Source: JAGQTE01 sp964648005 | GTDB taxonomy: Bacteria > Actinomycetota > Acidimicrobiia > Acidimicrobiales > Acidimicrobilacustridaceae | Direction: 5' to 3' | Assembly (NCBI GenBank): GCA_964648005.1 | Contig: CAZYKR010000239.1 | Coordinates: forward strand, 1-6,824 | DNA length: 6,824 nucleotides | Part shown: in pieces, positions 5,792 through 6,824 of the stretch | How positions within the stretch are numbered: the stretch's first letter is position 1 | Layout: every line of letters begins with the position of its first letter | The notes under the pieces: generated by a model | What the model was told of the DNA's origin: nothing | Seen by the model: only the letters and a program-made list of their open reading frames with translations | Databases searched by the model: none | Made by a program: the position numbers and the translations under genes

Positions 5792-6824
5792 ATGTCCGAG
5801 TTGACCGTCAAGCCCGAGCGCGCCGGCGTGGCGATCGCGCCCTGGTCCGCCGTCCCCGACGGCGAGCCGTACGGCGTCACCGCCCGCGGCATCGACCTGG
5901 TCGTCATCCGACGCGGCGACGCCCACTCGGTGCTCTACGGACGGTGCCTGCACCGCGGCGCCCTGCTCGCCGACGGCACGATCCGCGGCGACAACCTGCT
6001 GTGCGGCCTGCACGGCTGGGACTACCGCATCGACTCCGGCGTCAGCGCCTATGACAACCGCGAAGCGCTCGAGCGCTTCGCCAGCTGGATCGAGGGTGAC
6101 GACCTCGTCGTGGACGCCGCCGAGCTCGACCGCTTCGCCGAGCGGCACCCGCAGCCCTATGACGGCTCGACGTACCTGGGCGCCTTCCACGACGCGCATC
6201 TGGTGCCCGAGGAGCCCCATGTCGCCTACATCCACGCGCTCGCCGCCCAAGGGCTCGAGCGCAGCGGCCATCACGGCCCGGTCGGGGCCATGGGGGTGGC
6301 GCGCACGTCCCTGCCGAGCTGGGACGGTCTGCAGGTCCTCACCGCCCAACTCGCCCGGCTGCCGCTGCTCGATGACGAGCCGGTCGGCACGGACACCGTC
6401 ATCGGACCGAACGCGGCGCGGCCGCTGCGCCTCGACATCCCACTGTTCGTGTCCGACATGAGCTTCGGGGCGCTGTCCGAGGAGGCAAAGGTGAGCCTGG
6501 CGCGCGGCGCCGAGCTCGCCGGCACCGGCATCTGCTCCGGCGAGGGCGGCATGCTCCCCGACGAGCAGGCCCACAACAGCCGGTACCTCTACGAGCTGGC
6601 GTCGGGCCGCTTCGGCTGGGATCTCGAGGTCGTCGAGCGAGTGCAGGCGTTCCACGTGAAGTTCGGCCAGGGCGCCAAGACCGGCACCGGCGGACACCTG
6701 CCCGGCGCCAAGGTCGTCGGCCGCATCGCCGAGGTGCGCCACCTCCCCGAGGGCACGCCGGCCGTCTCGCCAGCCCGGTTCGTGGACCTCGACTCCCCCG
6801 CCGCCTTCCGTGAGCTCTTCGCCC
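5792..6824 (+). CDS. Rieske [2Fe-2S] domain fused to glutamate-synthase-like FMN-binding domain (partial)
   Basis: The frame is open from ATG 5792 to the window edge (344 full codons), with GGGGAG (5781-5786) five bases upstream of the start. Residues about 5-110 form a Rieske domain: CLH (52-54) and CGLH (71-74) supply the two Cys and two His ligands with the usual spacing of 16 residues between the pairs. Residues from about 200 on match the FMN-binding glutamate synthase (GltB central domain) family: PLFVSDMSFGALSEEAK (217-233), GTGICSGEGG (244-253) and KFGQGAKTGTGGHLPGAKV (290-308). The protein lacks the N-terminal glutamine amidotransferase domain of true GltB, so it is a GltB2-like oxidoreductase fed by an iron-sulfur centre rather than a classic glutamate synthase. 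The amino group donor and acceptor are not known. The C-terminal part of the FMN domain is beyond the window. Confidence 0.92.
   Translation, partial: MSELTVKPERAGVAIAPWSAVPDGEPYGVTARGIDLVVIRRGDAHSVLYGRCLHRGALLADGTIRGDNLLCGLHGWDYRIDSGVSAYDNREALERFASWIEGDDLVVDAAELDRFAERHPQPYDGSTYLGAFHDAHLVPEEPHVAYIHALAAQGLERSGHHGPVGAMGVARTSLPSWDGLQVLTAQLARLPLLDDEPVGTDTVIGPNAARPLRLDIPLFVSDMSFGALSEEAKVSLARGAELAGTGICSGEGGMLPDEQAHNSRYLYELASGRFGWDLEVVERVQAFHVKFGQGAKTGTGGHLPGAKVVGRIAEVRHLPEGTPAVSPARFVDLDSPAAFRELFA

Noticed and set aside
5727..5804. 25-codon frame starting ATGATG in the gap before the Rieske gene
   Set aside because: It has no ribosome site, lies inside the inverted repeat and overlaps the next start out of frame. 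A leader peptide is conceivable but unsupported.
1..6824. tRNA, rRNA, CRISPR array, insertion sequence or att site
   Set aside because: No cloverleaf, repeat-spacer pattern, transposase motif or terminal inverted repeats were seen by eye. The genes have uniform GC-rich codon use with no sign of recent transfer.

Overview
The window looks like chromosomal DNA of a GC-rich actinomycete. Codon third positions are almost always G or C, Shine-Dalgarno sites are strong (AGGAG, GGAGG, GGGGAG), one gene appears to be read from a leaderless transcript, and several membrane proteins have long Pro/Ala-rich cytoplasmic tails. An acidimicrobial or related lineage is possible, but the sequence alone does not settle it.

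Layout. At 1-170 on the minus strand is the start of a membrane-anchored or exported protein that runs off the left edge. A divergent regulatory region follows (171-344). Two plus-strand transcription units come next. Unit A (345-2585) holds a membrane-anchored phosphodiester glycosidase (NAGPA family) and a GT2 glycosyltransferase fused to a GtrA-type membrane domain. Unit B (2718-5721) holds a DUF4956 membrane protein, a VTC-type polyphosphate polymerase domain protein and a CotH-family protein kinase-like protein, all joined by ATGA stop/start overlaps. After a 70-base gap containing a large inverted repeat, a Rieske/glutamate-synthase-like oxidoreductase begins at 5792 and runs off the right edge.

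The main result is regulatory. The two units start from what looks like the same promoter. An identical 11-base box (AGCTCTCAGGT) lies exactly 8 bases before a TACRAC -10 element in both, and a related box (GCTCTGC or GCGCTGC) lies one 11-base step further upstream. The divergent region carries four exact copies of GCTCTGCG, two per strand, at 11- and 22-base spacing. This is the architecture expected of an OmpR/PhoB-type response regulator that replaces a -35 element. It ties five genes into one regulon.

Taken together, the five genes look like a phosphate-rich cell-surface or polyphosphate system. VTC plus DUF4956 would make polyphosphate, or a related product, at the membrane. CotH would phosphorylate a protein or other target outside the membrane. 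GT2-GtrA would supply lipid-linked sugar, and the glycosidase would cut sugar-phosphate diester bonds. DUF4956, VTC and CotH are known to occur together. Their shared promoter with the glycosidase and GT2-GtrA pair is seen here, and the joint biochemical role is inference. The Rieske/glutamate synthase gene is probably a separate metabolic unit.
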